Below are positions 27,030 through 33,890 of a stretch of DNA of 33,890 nucleotides, piece after piece. The position numbers and the translations under genes were made by a program. The stretch lies in assembly GCF_012563545.1 (NCBI RefSeq), contig NZ_CP050804.1:1907285-1941174 (forward strand). The letters run 5' to 3'. The notes below the pieces were generated by a model. That model saw nothing but the letters and a program-made list of their open reading frames with translations. It had not been told where the DNA came from and made no database searches. This DNA is from Arcanobacterium buesumense (lineage in GTDB: Bacteria; Actinomycetota; Actinomycetes; Actinomycetales; Actinomycetaceae). Position 1 is the stretch's first letter. Each line of letters starts with the position of its first letter.

Positions 27030-27099
27030 TTTCCACTAGATCAATAAGCTATATACTCCTGGTACTTTTATCTTTGTATCAATGCTGAAGTACTAGCTC

Positions 27100-27146
27100 T
27101 AAACTTTGGGGGCTTTCGTTCGTTGAACGAAAGCCCCCAAAGTTTA
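27100..27146. terminator. Long bidirectional terminator between the aminotransferase and parB
   Basis: A perfect 21-bp stem (27100-27120 / 27126-27146) with a CGTTG loop. It lies midway between the convergent aminotransferase (stop 27029) and parB (stop 27166) and contains a run of five G/C pairs. It can end transcription in both directions. Confidence 0.85.
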
Positions 27147-27165
27147 GATTTCCTGTGGAATCGAA

Positions 27166-28557
27166 TTAATTCTCTGATGTTTCACGTGAAACATCCACGT
27201 TTTCCTCATTAATCATATTAAGAATTCTATTGAGGTCTTCGATAGAACCAAAGTCAATAGATATGCGCCCTTTCTTCTGACCCATAACCACTTTAACTTT
27301 TGTCTCGAATCGATCCATAAGACGCACAGCTAACCCGTTAAGTTCTGACTGATAACGTTTAGTACGTTGCGTGCGTGAAGGTTTTTCAGACGTATCATCT
27401 ACACCCATCGCTACAAGTTCTTCTACAGCTCGAACTGAAAGGTTTTCGGCAACAATTCGTTGTGCAAGACGTTCCATTGCTGCCGCATCAGATAGGCCTA
27501 ATAAAGCACGTGCATGTCCTGCTGAAATTACCCCTGCGGCAACACGACGTTGCACAAGTGGTGGTAGCTTTAATAAGCGCAATGTATTAGAAATTTGTGG
27601 GCGCGAGCGAGCAATTTTCCGTGATAATTCTTCTTGAGTATAGTTGAAATCTTCCATGAGCTGCTGATATGCAGCAGCCTCTTCAAGTGCATTCAACTGA
27701 ACGCGATGTAGATTCTCTAAAAGGGCATCACGCAACATGTCATCTGTATCAGTCTGTCGAACAATTGCCGGTACAGATGTATTTCCTGCTAATTTCGATG
27801 CGCGCCAGCGGCGTTCACCCATGATTAATTCATAGCGGGCTTCAGGATGGTTCGGGAGAGGTACTGATAGTGGACGAACCACGATGGGTTGAAGTACACC
27901 GACTTCACGGATAGATGCAGCAAGTTCTGCAAGGTCATCTTCGTCAAAAATCTGCCGTGGCTGTTGCATATTCGGGACAATCTCATCAAGCAATAACTCA
28001 CCGAAGGTAGCACCTGGAATCGCTTGTAGTTCATCATCATCATTTTTATCCACAGACTTATCCACAGTCTTATCCACCGGAACATGCCGAGAAGTATCGG
28101 TATTATTTCCCTGATGATCAGTCTCAGTTAAGCTACTAGCTACTATCTGATCCTCGTAGCTCTCTACCTTATCTAACTTCTCATTATCCTGTAATTTCTT
28201 AGTTTTTCCCTGATCAATAGAAGCTTTGTCAGTTATCTTATTTGTTTCTTCTGTAACTTTTACAGACGATGTTTCGCGTGAAACATTGCGCTTCTTCTTT
28301 ACTGAAGATGATTTGCCTTTGTTAGCAATAATTGGCTTTTCCACAGGTTCTACGGTCGTAGCATTTACTACTTGTTCCGAGGAAACATTCTCCTGGTTTT
28401 CAGGTGATGGCCCTTCTGCTTGTGGTGATAGCCTTTCTGCTTGTGGAGGCTGTGGATTGCTAAAGAATATATCGATAGGCCGATTTCGTACTTCTTCTTG
28501 ACTCGTTGGGAATAGGGCGCCAATTCCACGACCAAGTCCGCGCCTTTTTTCTGCCAT
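27166..28557 (-). CDS. parB: Chromosome-partitioning protein ParB
   Basis: 463 residues, clearly longer than the 300-350 usual for chromosomal ParB. The N-terminus MAEKRRGLGRGIGALFP is the ParA-stimulating peptide. Residues about 30-165 are an inserted-looking charged, low-complexity linker (VDKTVDKSVDKN). The CTP-binding core follows (QPRQIFDEDDL, then GERRWRASKLAG), then the parS-binding helix-turn-helix (about 275-330) and the C-terminal dimer domain. ParB loads at parS as a CTP clamp and spreads to form the segregation complex. It starts 11 bases after the parA stop, so it is in an operon. Its own gene holds one full and one near parS, both giving VSRET. Confidence 0.96.
   Translation of the reverse strand: MAEKRRGLGRGIGALFPTSQEEVRNRPIDIFFSNPQPPQAERLSPQAEGPSPENQENVSSEQVVNATTVEPVEKPIIANKGKSSSVKKKRNVSRETSSVKVTEETNKITDKASIDQGKTKKLQDNEKLDKVESYEDQIVASSLTETDHQGNNTDTSRHVPVDKTVDKSVDKNDDDELQAIPGATFGELLLDEIVPNMQQPRQIFDEDDLAELAASIREVGVLQPIVVRPLSVPLPNHPEARYELIMGERRWRASKLAGNTSVPAIVRQTDTDDMLRDALLENLHRVQLNALEEAAAYQQLMEDFNYTQEELSRKIARSRPQISNTLRLLKLPPLVQRRVAAGVISAGHARALLGLSDAAAMERLAQRIVAENLSVRAVEELVAMGVDDTSEKPSRTQRTKRYQSELNGLAVRLMDRFETKVKVVMGQKKGRISIDFGSIEDLNRILNMINEENVDVSRETSEN
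27178..27193. other. parS site in the 3' end of parB
   Basis: Exact consensus TGTTTCACGTGAAACA. It lies in codons of about residues 455-460 of ParB, just before the stop. Confidence 0.93.
28270..28285. other. Near-parS site inside parB
   Basis: TGTTTCGCGTGAAACA differs from the consensus only at position 7 (G for A), which breaks the central symmetry. It lies in codons for about residues 91-96 (VSRETS) in the variable linker, where little protein constraint is expected. Confidence 0.6.
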
Positions 28558-28568
28558 AATATAACCAC

Positions 28569-29528
28569 CTACCGCTGTTCTTGTTCCGTTAATTCGTATG
28601 CTGCAGCTCGATAAGCAAGAGCTCCTGAAGATCGAGGATCATAAGTGACAACAGTCTGTTGAAAACTTGGGGCTTCAGAAATTCGAATATTACGTGGAAT
28701 CTCAATGGAAAGCGTCTCCTGAGGAAAGTATTCACGTACTTCCGCTGCTACATCCTGCGCTAAATTCGTCCGTCGATCATACATCGTAAGTAAAATTGTA
28801 GAAATGCGAAGACTTGGATTTAAAGAGTTCTTCACCATATCAATAGTCTTCATTAACTGTGTTAAACCCTCAAGCGCATAATACTCAGTTTGGATAGGAA
28901 TCATGACTTCATCCGCTCCAACGAGGGCATTTAATGTTAATAAACCGAGGCTAGGTGGGCAGTCAATAATAACGTAATCAGTTCGATCAGATGAGCTATC
29001 CTCATAACCAGCTAAAAATGTTTGAATTGCATTTCGAAGGCGGTATTCACGTTCATCCTGCAGAACAAGAGAAATTTCCACACTCGATAAATCAATTGTT
29101 GATGGAGCAACAAGTAGTCCTTCTACATCAGGACATGGCTGGAGAATATCACGTAAAGAAAGTTCCTTTTCTAATACGTGATACAAAGACGGGGAACCAG
29201 CGGTATGTTCAACGCCAAGTGCGGTGGTTGCGTTCCCCTGTGGATCCGCGTCAATGAGCATCACGTTCAATCCACCTTGTGCTAAAGCAGCAGCGATATT
29301 GACAGCCGTTGTTGTCTTTCCAACGCCACCTTTCTGGTTAGCAACGGTAATGACACGTGTTTTACGTGGGCGCGGAAACACCACAGATTCAAGCTTCTTC
29401 ATTAGCTCTCGATCACGTAACAAGTCAGCACCGACCGGCGAATTCATATTGTCAAACAACGAAACACGCGAGGCATGATTACAACGGTCATCTGAGTATC
29501 CGAGTGCTTTTTTGCGGGGATCTACCAT
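28569..29528 (-). CDS. parA: Chromosome-partitioning ATPase ParA (Soj)
   Basis: 319 residues. The deviant Walker A KGGVGKTT is at 66-73 with the signature Lys at 66, the Walker A' region IDADPQGNATTALG near 92, and the Walker B region VIIDCPPSLGLLTLNAL near 195. The DNA-binding ATPase positions ParB-parS complexes. The ATG at 29526-29528 has GGAG upstream. A second ATG (residue 28, MNSPVGADLL) could serve as an alternative start; the extra N-terminal stretch is typical of actinobacterial ParA. It is followed closely by parB. The upstream gap holds DnaA boxes and three parS sites. Confidence 0.96.
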   Translation of the reverse strand: MVDPRKKALGYSDDRCNHASRVSLFDNMNSPVGADLLRDRELMKKLESVVFPRPRKTRVITVANQKGGVGKTTTAVNIAAALAQGGLNVMLIDADPQGNATTALGVEHTAGSPSLYHVLEKELSLRDILQPCPDVEGLLVAPSTIDLSSVEISLVLQDEREYRLRNAIQTFLAGYEDSSSDRTDYVIIDCPPSLGLLTLNALVGADEVMIPIQTEYYALEGLTQLMKTIDMVKNSLNPSLRISTILLTMYDRRTNLAQDVAAEVREYFPQETLSIEIPRNIRISEAPSFQQTVVTYDPRSSGALAYRAAAYELTEQEQR

Positions 29529-29591
29529 GCGAACGGCTCCTAACGGTTAACTCATTTAATTCTACTAGGTAATTTAAAAATATGACTTAGA

Positions 29592-29618
29592 TAATCCACA
29601 GATACGTAGTTATCCACA
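29592..29618. promoter_or_regulatory. DnaA-box pair upstream of parA
   Basis: TAATCCACA at 29592-29600 (one mismatch) and an exact TTATCCACA at 29610-29618, in very AT-rich DNA 64-90 bases upstream of the parA start. They may bind DnaA and link parAB expression to replication initiation, or belong to the origin region. Confidence 0.5.
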
Positions 29619-29687
29619 CTCATTAAATACTTGGCTCGTAATTTGACAGATAAGAAAATGAGAAACTTCTCCGTACTTTTACCGTGA

Positions 29688-29703
29688 TGTTTCACGTGAA
29701 ACA
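29688..29703. other. parS site within a 44-bp perfect palindrome (29674-29717)
   Basis: An exact parS whose symmetry extends beyond the 16-bp site to 22 bp per arm, with no mismatches (outer arm TACTTTTACCGTGA and its complement). It is located in the parA-rsmG intergenic region. Confidence 0.95.
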
Positions 29704-29718
29704 TCACGGTAAAAGTAA

Positions 29719-30087
29719 TTATCGCCGATACATTAAGTACAGGAGATGCTTAACTTACGTGTCTTCTAACTAGAAACAACGTATCACTCAGCCAAAATCA
29801 TTCAGATGAATCAAATTGATTTAATATCAGTTCAGTAAAAATACAGATAATAACAATCACGTATACTGAGCTACTTTGATATGCATGAATGATATTTAAG
29901 TCAATTAAGGATGACTCTACAAAATTATCTATAGATCACCAGAGGATTTAATTATGCTAATACGTCTCGCATACATGGAAAATTAATAAAAGCCACAGAG
30001 AAACATACCGCAGATTAACACAGACAATATTTGAAACTATCTACACAACCGATATATGCACTACATAAGAAACAAATCTTTTAGCTT
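29719..30087. other. AT-rich non-coding stretch between parS sites
   Basis: About 370 bases with no convincing coding frame on either strand. Very A/T-rich, with scattered CACAGA-type words but no further exact DnaA box. It lies between the parS palindromes at 29674-29717 and 30088-30121. Confidence 0.5.
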
Positions 30088-30096
30088 TTTCTAGAA

Positions 30097-30112
30097 TGTT
30101 TCACGTGAAACA
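30097..30112. other. parS site within a 34-bp perfect palindrome (30088-30121)
   Basis: An exact parS with symmetry extending to 17 bp per arm; the outer arm is TTTCTAGAA, different from the neighbouring sites. Confidence 0.95.
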
Positions 30113-30141
30113 TTCTAGAAACAAAACTTTCCCTCATAAGA

Positions 30142-30157
30142 TGTTTCACGTGAAACA
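30142..30157. other. parS site within a 28-bp perfect palindrome (30136-30163)
   Basis: An exact parS with symmetry of 14 bp per arm (outer arm ATAAGA). It ends one base from the rsmG stop codon and so lies in the 3' end of that transcript. Confidence 0.95.
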
Positions 30158-30164
30158 TCTTATA

Positions 30165-30827
30165 TTAAGATATTTTCTGCACAATAAGAACGCGAGTACC
30201 TTCCGGTGTACCCCACACATCTACATCATGAACGTCAACCCACTGAGCTTTATATTTTCTGAGCATTTTATCAGCATCATCAATTTCCTCTTCAGCGCGC
30301 GCACCTTTCAAGGCAACAAGTTGACCACCAGGTTTCAGCAATGGCATTGTCCAGGGGAGAAGTTTTTTAAGTGCAGCCACTGCTCGGGCGGTAACAACGT
30401 CAGCAACGACCTTTCCAAAAAGTTCTTCAGCACGATTATTAAAAACAGTCACATTCTGAAGTTTAAGCTCACCTACAACATAATTAAGCCAATCAGTACG
30501 ACGACCGAGAGAATCGACTAAACTAATGTCAACATCAGGACGAGTGATCGCAGTGATAATACCAGGAAATCCAGCACCCGAACCGACATCTACTAAAGAA
30601 GTATTCGGTGGCACAAAATCATTAATCGCAGTTGAATTAAGTATATGACGTGACCAAAGCTTACTCATTTCACGAGGGCCAACGAGACCACGAAGTTCGC
30701 CTTCTTTCTCGATTAATCTCGCAAAGCTCACTAACCGCTCCCATACGTCAGATCCAAAATGATCCAACCCGCCGGAAGGAATTTCCTCAACTGTCACCAT
30801 ATCCTCCATACGATCATCTATTATCAT
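30165..30827 (-). CDS. rsmG: 16S rRNA (guanine-527-N7)-methyltransferase RsmG (GidB)
   Basis: 220 residues. SAM-binding motif LVDVGSGAGFPG at about 78-89, with the preceding SRHILNSTAI and the later VTARAVAALKKLLPW typical of GidB. It methylates G527 in the 530 loop of 16S rRNA; loss gives low-level streptomycin resistance in other bacteria. The start is not certain: ATG at 30827 has no ribosome-binding site, and ATG at 30809 or GTG at 30797 are alternatives. A GGAGG sits only four bases before the latter. Confidence 0.95.
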   Translation of the reverse strand: MIIDDRMEDMVTVEEIPSGGLDHFGSDVWERLVSFARLIEKEGELRGLVGPREMSKLWSRHILNSTAINDFVPPNTSLVDVGSGAGFPGIITAITRPDVDISLVDSLGRRTDWLNYVVGELKLQNVTVFNNRAEELFGKVVADVVTARAVAALKKLLPWTMPLLKPGGQLVALKGARAEEEIDDADKMLRKYKAQWVDVHDVDVWGTPEGTRVLIVQKIS

Positions 30828-30951
30828 TAAAAAATATCAAATATAACCAATAATAATTAAACAGGCGATAATTATCAGTTTCTACCAAAAACATCATACC
30901 GAAGTAAATAGAAATATCCGCGATTATCTCAGCGACTACAAAAGATAAAAA

Positions 30952-30984
30952 TAGGTGTGCCCCGCACTTGGCAGGGCACACCTA
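30952..30984 (-). terminator. Rho-independent terminator of the rpmH-rnpA-yidD-yidC-jag operon
   Basis: A perfect 11-bp stem (TAGGTGTGCCC / GGGCACACCTA) with an 11-base loop. On the minus strand it is followed by a T-run (TTTTTATCTTTT). It lies 15 bases beyond the jag stop and separates the operon from rsmG. Confidence 0.9.
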
Positions 30985-30999
30985 AATAAAGTATCTACC

Positions 31000-31542
31000 T
31001 CACTCAGCAGAATCCGCAGACTCAGCCGAATCGTCGAAATCCTCGTCGTCAGGAAGTGAAATAACAACGTGACGAGCCGGCCCGATTCCAGAAGAATCGG
31101 AGAAAAGCCCAGCATCAGCAACGACGTCGTGAACAACTTTACGCTCAAACGGATTCATTGGTTTGAGCGCAACTGGTTCGCCACTATCTTCTACACGCTC
31201 AATAGCTTCGCGAGCAATAGCCGCAATTTCCTTACGATGCTGATCACGATATCCAAGAATATCGAGCATCAATCGAGAACGCTCACCGGTCTGCTGCTGA
31301 ACAGCTAACCGAGTCAATTCCTGAATGGCATCTAACGTGTCTCCATGCTTGCCAATCAATCGCTTTAGACGGCGATCTCCACCATCATCAGCGACAATCC
31401 CAACAGCTGCTCGATCTGCCTCAACAGTGATTTCAATATCTCCATCGAGATCGGCAATGTCAAGAAGTTCCTCTAAATAATCTGCAGCAATATCGCCTTC
31501 TTCATCCAAGGCAGCACGCAAATCAGCGAGTTCTTCGGTCAT
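31000..31542 (-). CDS. jag: Jag/KhpB-like RNA-binding protein (KH and R3H domains)
   Basis: 180 residues. An acidic N-terminal part with KH domain (GxxG-type loop LIGKHGDTL near 62-70) is followed by an R3H domain with the R-x3-H motif in NPFERKVVHDVV (about 128-140), and by the usual ARHVVISL segment. The tail is acidic (DDSAESADSAE). Jag proteins bind RNA and are linked to cell division and envelope homeostasis in Gram-positives. It follows yidC by 39 bases, as in most Gram-positives. AAGGGAA precedes the ATG. Confidence 0.94.
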   Translation of the reverse strand: MTEELADLRAALDEEGDIAADYLEELLDIADLDGDIEITVEADRAAVGIVADDGGDRRLKRLIGKHGDTLDAIQELTRLAVQQQTGERSRLMLDILGYRDQHRKEIAAIAREAIERVEDSGEPVALKPMNPFERKVVHDVVADAGLFSDSSGIGPARHVVISLPDDEDFDDSAESADSAE

Positions 31543-31581
31543 ATTGATTCCCTTTGTTTCCCAGGTCCACTACGGACGAGA

Positions 31582-32724
31582 CTAAAAATTACGATTCTTC
31601 TTATTGCGGTTTGCTTTAGCCTGGCGTGCCTTTTTCTTTTCATTAGCACGCTGACGTTCTGCCATCCGTCGCTCATAACGCTTTTGTGCACGCTCCGCAT
31701 CGGTCAATCCATCTGGTCCGCGAACTTCTTCAGGCGGTAATGGAGTGCTCGCCGGCGCTGGCGCCTTTCCCGCATGCTTCTTCTTAGCCTTCTTTGAGCG
31801 TTCTTTGCCTAATGGTTGAACGCGTGGCTGTACAGGTTCTTCTGGCTCTTCTTCCGGAGGTAGACCAGCTGCGATGCGCTTAGCCCGAATCTTTTCTTGA
31901 CGCTTCTTCCATGCAGGTGAACCCGGTGTTGGATTATATGTGATGAGCCAGTACTGCTGACCAATATTCCAGAAGTTAGAAGTCAACCAGTAAATAAGTA
32001 CGCCGACTTGGAAAGCAAAACCACTGAAAATGTAGATCAACGGCATACCGTAGAGCATCATCTTCTGCATCTTATACGCAGGGTTATCCGGATCCTGAGC
32101 TGATTCCGGAAGATTCTTCGTCATAATCATCTTCTGTGAGAAGAACAAAGTTGCCATCATAAGGAAAATCAAAATAACAGCAACAATACGCACATTGGTC
32201 GGAAGATTATATTCCGCTGCCGTACCTAATGATGAAGATAGCGGAGCTCCAAATAATGTTGAGTTAGCTATTTCCTCTGCAACAGTCTTATTAACTGCAC
32301 CAATGGCAGGCATATCTCCAGTAGAGATTGGACGGACTGCATAAAGTAAGTGGAATAGTGCGAAGAAGATCGGCATCTGAATCAACAATGGCATACAGGA
32401 AGCAAATGGCGATGTGCCACGCTCGCGATATAGCGCCATAAGTTCTTCTTGCTGACGTTGCTTGGAAACTGCGTCCGTGCGGCCCTTATATTTCTTTTGT
32501 AGCTTCTGGACCTCTGGCTGGATTTCTTGCCCCATGCGCATGGCCCGAATTTGCTTATTGAACAGTGGAATAATGAGGATTCGAATGACCACCGTTAAAC
32601 CAACGATAGATAACACCCAGGCTGCGCCTGATCCGCTACTCATACCGATGGCGGTCAAAACTGCGTGGATGCCGTACATGATCCACGAGATGACCCACTT
32701 AATAGGGAAGAGGATAATATCCAC
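31582..32724 (-). CDS. yidC: Membrane protein insertase YidC/OxaI family
   Basis: 380 residues of the five-helix Gram-positive type, without a lipobox. The conserved Arg of the hydrophilic groove lies in VIRILIIPLF (about 48). MPLLIQMPIFFALF (about 110) and IYWLTSNFWNIGQQYWL (about 245) are family landmarks. It inserts membrane proteins with or without SecYEG. A long basic Lys/Arg/Ala tail (from about 270) is expected to contact ribosomes. It lies between yidD and jag in the conserved operon. Confidence 0.97.
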   Translation of the reverse strand: MDIILFPIKWVISWIMYGIHAVLTAIGMSSGSGAAWVLSIVGLTVVIRILIIPLFNKQIRAMRMGQEIQPEVQKLQKKYKGRTDAVSKQRQQEELMALYRERGTSPFASCMPLLIQMPIFFALFHLLYAVRPISTGDMPAIGAVNKTVAEEIANSTLFGAPLSSSLGTAAEYNLPTNVRIVAVILIFLMMATLFFSQKMIMTKNLPESAQDPDNPAYKMQKMMLYGMPLIYIFSGFAFQVGVLIYWLTSNFWNIGQQYWLITYNPTPGSPAWKKRQEKIRAKRIAAGLPPEEEPEEPVQPRVQPLGKERSKKAKKKHAGKAPAPASTPLPPEEVRGPDGLTDAERAQKRYERRMAERQRANEKKKARQAKANRNKKNRNF

Positions 32725-32738
32725 AATTCTTCTTTCGC

Positions 32739-33068
32739 TTAGGGGCAGTTGCCGTTATGTTCATCATCGCCATGGCCGCGTTGGCCTGATGATTCTTGTT
32801 CGGCGCGAAGCGCCATAAGTTCGGTGTATCCGAGTGGTTTTGTTGGCCAAGAACCTTTTTCTGGTACCCAGTCCACGCCACCTTTACTCCACGGATTGCA
32901 ACGCAATAAACGCCACATACTCAGAATTGTACCTTTAATTGCTCCGTGAACCTCAATGGAATCGAGAGCATATTGGGAGCAGGTTGGCTGATATTTACAT
33001 CGACGTGGTAAACCAGCAGAAATATGGCGTTGATACCACCGGATTATTGCCGTGAATACCCGTTTCAT
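32739..33068 (-). CDS. yidD: Membrane protein insertion efficiency factor YidD
   Basis: 109 residues. It has the family core RWYQRHISAGLPRRCKYQPTCSQYA with its Cys pair and the RCNPWSKGGVDWVP segment. It is a small protein at the inner membrane assisting YidC. The start overlaps the rnpA stop (ATGA at 33065-33068), and the C-terminus has a His/Asp/Asn-rich variable tail of about 35 residues. Confidence 0.96.
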   Translation of the reverse strand: MKRVFTAIIRWYQRHISAGLPRRCKYQPTCSQYALDSIEVHGAIKGTILSMWRLLRCNPWSKGGVDWVPEKGSWPTKPLGYTELMALRAEQESSGQRGHGDDEHNGNCP

Positions 33069-33430
33069 CGTTCTTGTTCCGTACGATAGACGTGTGCTCG
33101 TTGGAATGCTCGAACGAGTGCTTCATGCAGGTCATTCGACGACGCTGTGGCAGCAGCAGGGTTTGCACGCACGACAAGAGTTCCCGGGTGGAGTTCAGGA
33201 AGAATATCTCTGACGACGTGACGGAGTTTGCGTGCCACCGTGTGTCGGACTACTGAGTTTCCGACTTTTTTACCCACGACGAAGCCGACCTTTGTGCAAA
33301 GGTCGGCTTCATGTATGGAGTCATCTATCAAAAAATAGACAACCACGAGGCTGTTTCCGCTCCGTCTTCCATGACGAACTGTTCGAGCGAAGTCGCTCGA
33401 TGTTCGTAACCGGTTGACGGCGGGCAGCAT
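33065..33430 (-). CDS. rnpA: Ribonuclease P protein component
   Basis: 121 residues with the RnpA pattern: LPAVNRLRTSSDFARTVRHG at the N-terminus and the RNR-type motif KVGNSVVRHTVARKLRHV, where the usual N is H. It assists the RNase P RNA in cutting tRNA 5' leaders. The ATG comes directly after the rpmH stop (TAA-ATG), and the end overlaps yidD. Confidence 0.97.
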   Translation of the reverse strand: MLPAVNRLRTSSDFARTVRHGRRSGNSLVVVYFLIDDSIHEADLCTKVGFVVGKKVGNSVVRHTVARKLRHVVRDILPELHPGTLVVRANPAAATASSNDLHEALVRAFQRAHVYRTEQER

Positions 33431-33571
33431 TTACGCAGCTAGGCGTGCGCGGCCCTTACGACGGCGGGAGGCAAGAACTGCACGACCCGCACGGGTGGCC
33501 ATACGCTTACGGAAGCCGTGGACTTTCGCACGACGGCGGTTATTCGGCTGGAACGTACGCTTGGTAGACAT
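33431..33571 (-). CDS. rpmH: 50S ribosomal protein L34
   Basis: 46 residues, [20 protein letters not shown] with a very basic C-terminus. The ATG at 33569-33571 gives the conserved start, and GGGAG lies a few bases upstream. A longer frame upstream adds 23 unrelated residues. First gene of the rpmH-rnpA-yidD-yidC-jag operon, divergent from the expected dnaA beyond the right edge. Confidence 0.97.
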   Translation of the reverse strand: MSTKRTFQPNNRRRAKVHGFRKRMATRAGRAVLASRRRKGRARLAA

Positions 33572-33653
33572 GGGTGATCTCCCACTTATCGATACTTGAA
33601 ACGAATCCGAAGGTTTCGAATTCGTGTGTGTCCTGCACACACATGACTTGATG

Positions 33654-33683
33654 ACTTTACGCGACTTTTTGGCTCATAGTCAA
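33654..33683 (-). promoter_or_regulatory. Promoter of the rpmH operon
   Basis: On the minus strand, -35 TTGACT (33683-33678) and -10 TAAAGT (33659-33654) are separated by 18 bases. The leader between this and the rpmH start contains a small GTGTGTG/CACACAC-type hairpin near 33623-33642. Confidence 0.5.
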
Positions 33684-33710
33684 TAAAAGACACGGGTGCC
33701 GTAACTATTG

Positions 33711-33863
33711 TCACACGTAGAATTATGTGTGAGAACTCTTTCTATATTACTTTCCACAGCTGTGGATATTTTAGTGGATACATTTTTACATTGAGAGTTC
33801 GCGGTTCAAATGATGTAATTACACGCGTGTAATATCCACAAGTGTGAATAACCCTGTGGATAA
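33711..33863. promoter_or_regulatory. DnaA-box region upstream of dnaA (probable origin/dnaA promoter flank)
   Basis: An exact DnaA box on the minus strand (33855-33863, TGTGGATAA) plus one-mismatch boxes at 33761-33769, 33832-33840 and 33843-33851. Also present are palindromes TCCACAGCTGTGGA (33753-33766) and ATTACACGCGTGTAAT (33818-33833), and a 9-bp inverted repeat with one mismatch at 33711-33719/33724-33732. The location beside rpmH is the classic dnaA-rpmH intergenic region. Confidence 0.75.
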
Positions 33864-33890
33864 CTTTAGAATTTCCACGCGTCTTCTCTT

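Noticed and set aside
30088-30163. parS palindromes as rho-independent terminators for rsmG
   Set aside because: They form long stems but no T-run follows on either strand, and the core matches parS exactly.
1-33890. CRISPR arrays, tRNA or rRNA genes, insertion sequences
   Set aside because: No regularly spaced short repeats, cloverleaf-forming segments, rRNA motifs or transposase frames were recognised.

Overview
The window looks like a stretch of an actinobacterial chromosome just upstream of dnaA/oriC, most probably from the Actinomycetaceae (Arcanobacterium/Trueperella-like; genus not provable from this sequence). The basis is gene order. Reading leftwards from the right edge it runs rpmH-rnpA-yidD-yidC-jag-rsmG-parA-parB, then trxB, a membrane pseudokinase, a DUF6049 protein, a Nudix hydrolase and the CCA-adding enzyme. 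This is the order known from Mycobacterium and other actinobacteria. GC content is moderate for the phylum.

Layout. 1-4.6 kb: the end of an aldo/keto reductase, an HD-domain phosphohydrolase, the replicative helicase DnaB and a MATE exporter, with a DnaA-box cluster upstream of dnaB. 4.9-11.1 kb: one very large LPXTG-type cell-wall-anchored surface protein with Rib-like, putative-Ig and thrombospondin-type-3 modules and three near-identical 456-bp tandem repeats. 11.5-13.2 kb: the rpsF-ssb-rpsR-rplI operon. 13.3-19.6 kb: a leftward run of the CCA-adding enzyme, an MFS transporter, an AI-2E family permease and a bifunctional penicillin-binding protein. 19.6-25.8 kb: a rightward run of a Nudix hydrolase, a DUF6049 membrane-anchored secreted protein, a pseudokinase, trxB and the remains of a thioredoxin gene. 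25.7-27.0 kb: a PLP aminotransferase. 27.1-30.8 kb: parB, parA and rsmG, with an AT-rich intergenic region carrying three parS palindromes. 31.0-33.6 kb: jag, yidC, yidD, rnpA and rpmH. 33.6-33.9 kb: the rpmH promoter and a DnaA-box region ahead of the expected dnaA.

The genes cover replication and segregation (dnaB, ssb, parAB/parS, DnaA boxes), ribosome and tRNA maturation, membrane-protein insertion (YidC, Jag, YidD), envelope growth (PBP, pseudokinase, DUF6049) and redox (trxB).

Most notable observations: (1) a thioredoxin-like pseudogene directly after trxB, missed by start-to-stop ORF calling, with a TAG at codon 23 and the first active-site Cys replaced by Ser. (2) No MurJ gene between DUF6049 and the pseudokinase, where actinobacteria usually carry it. 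(3) parS sites embedded in perfect palindromes of 28, 34 and 44 bp, plus three parS or near-parS sites inside coding sequence, where they specify the peptide VSRET. (4) A reversal of strand composition near 4.7 kb, next to the surface-protein gene. (5) The repeat structure and structured mRNA leader of the surface-protein gene.
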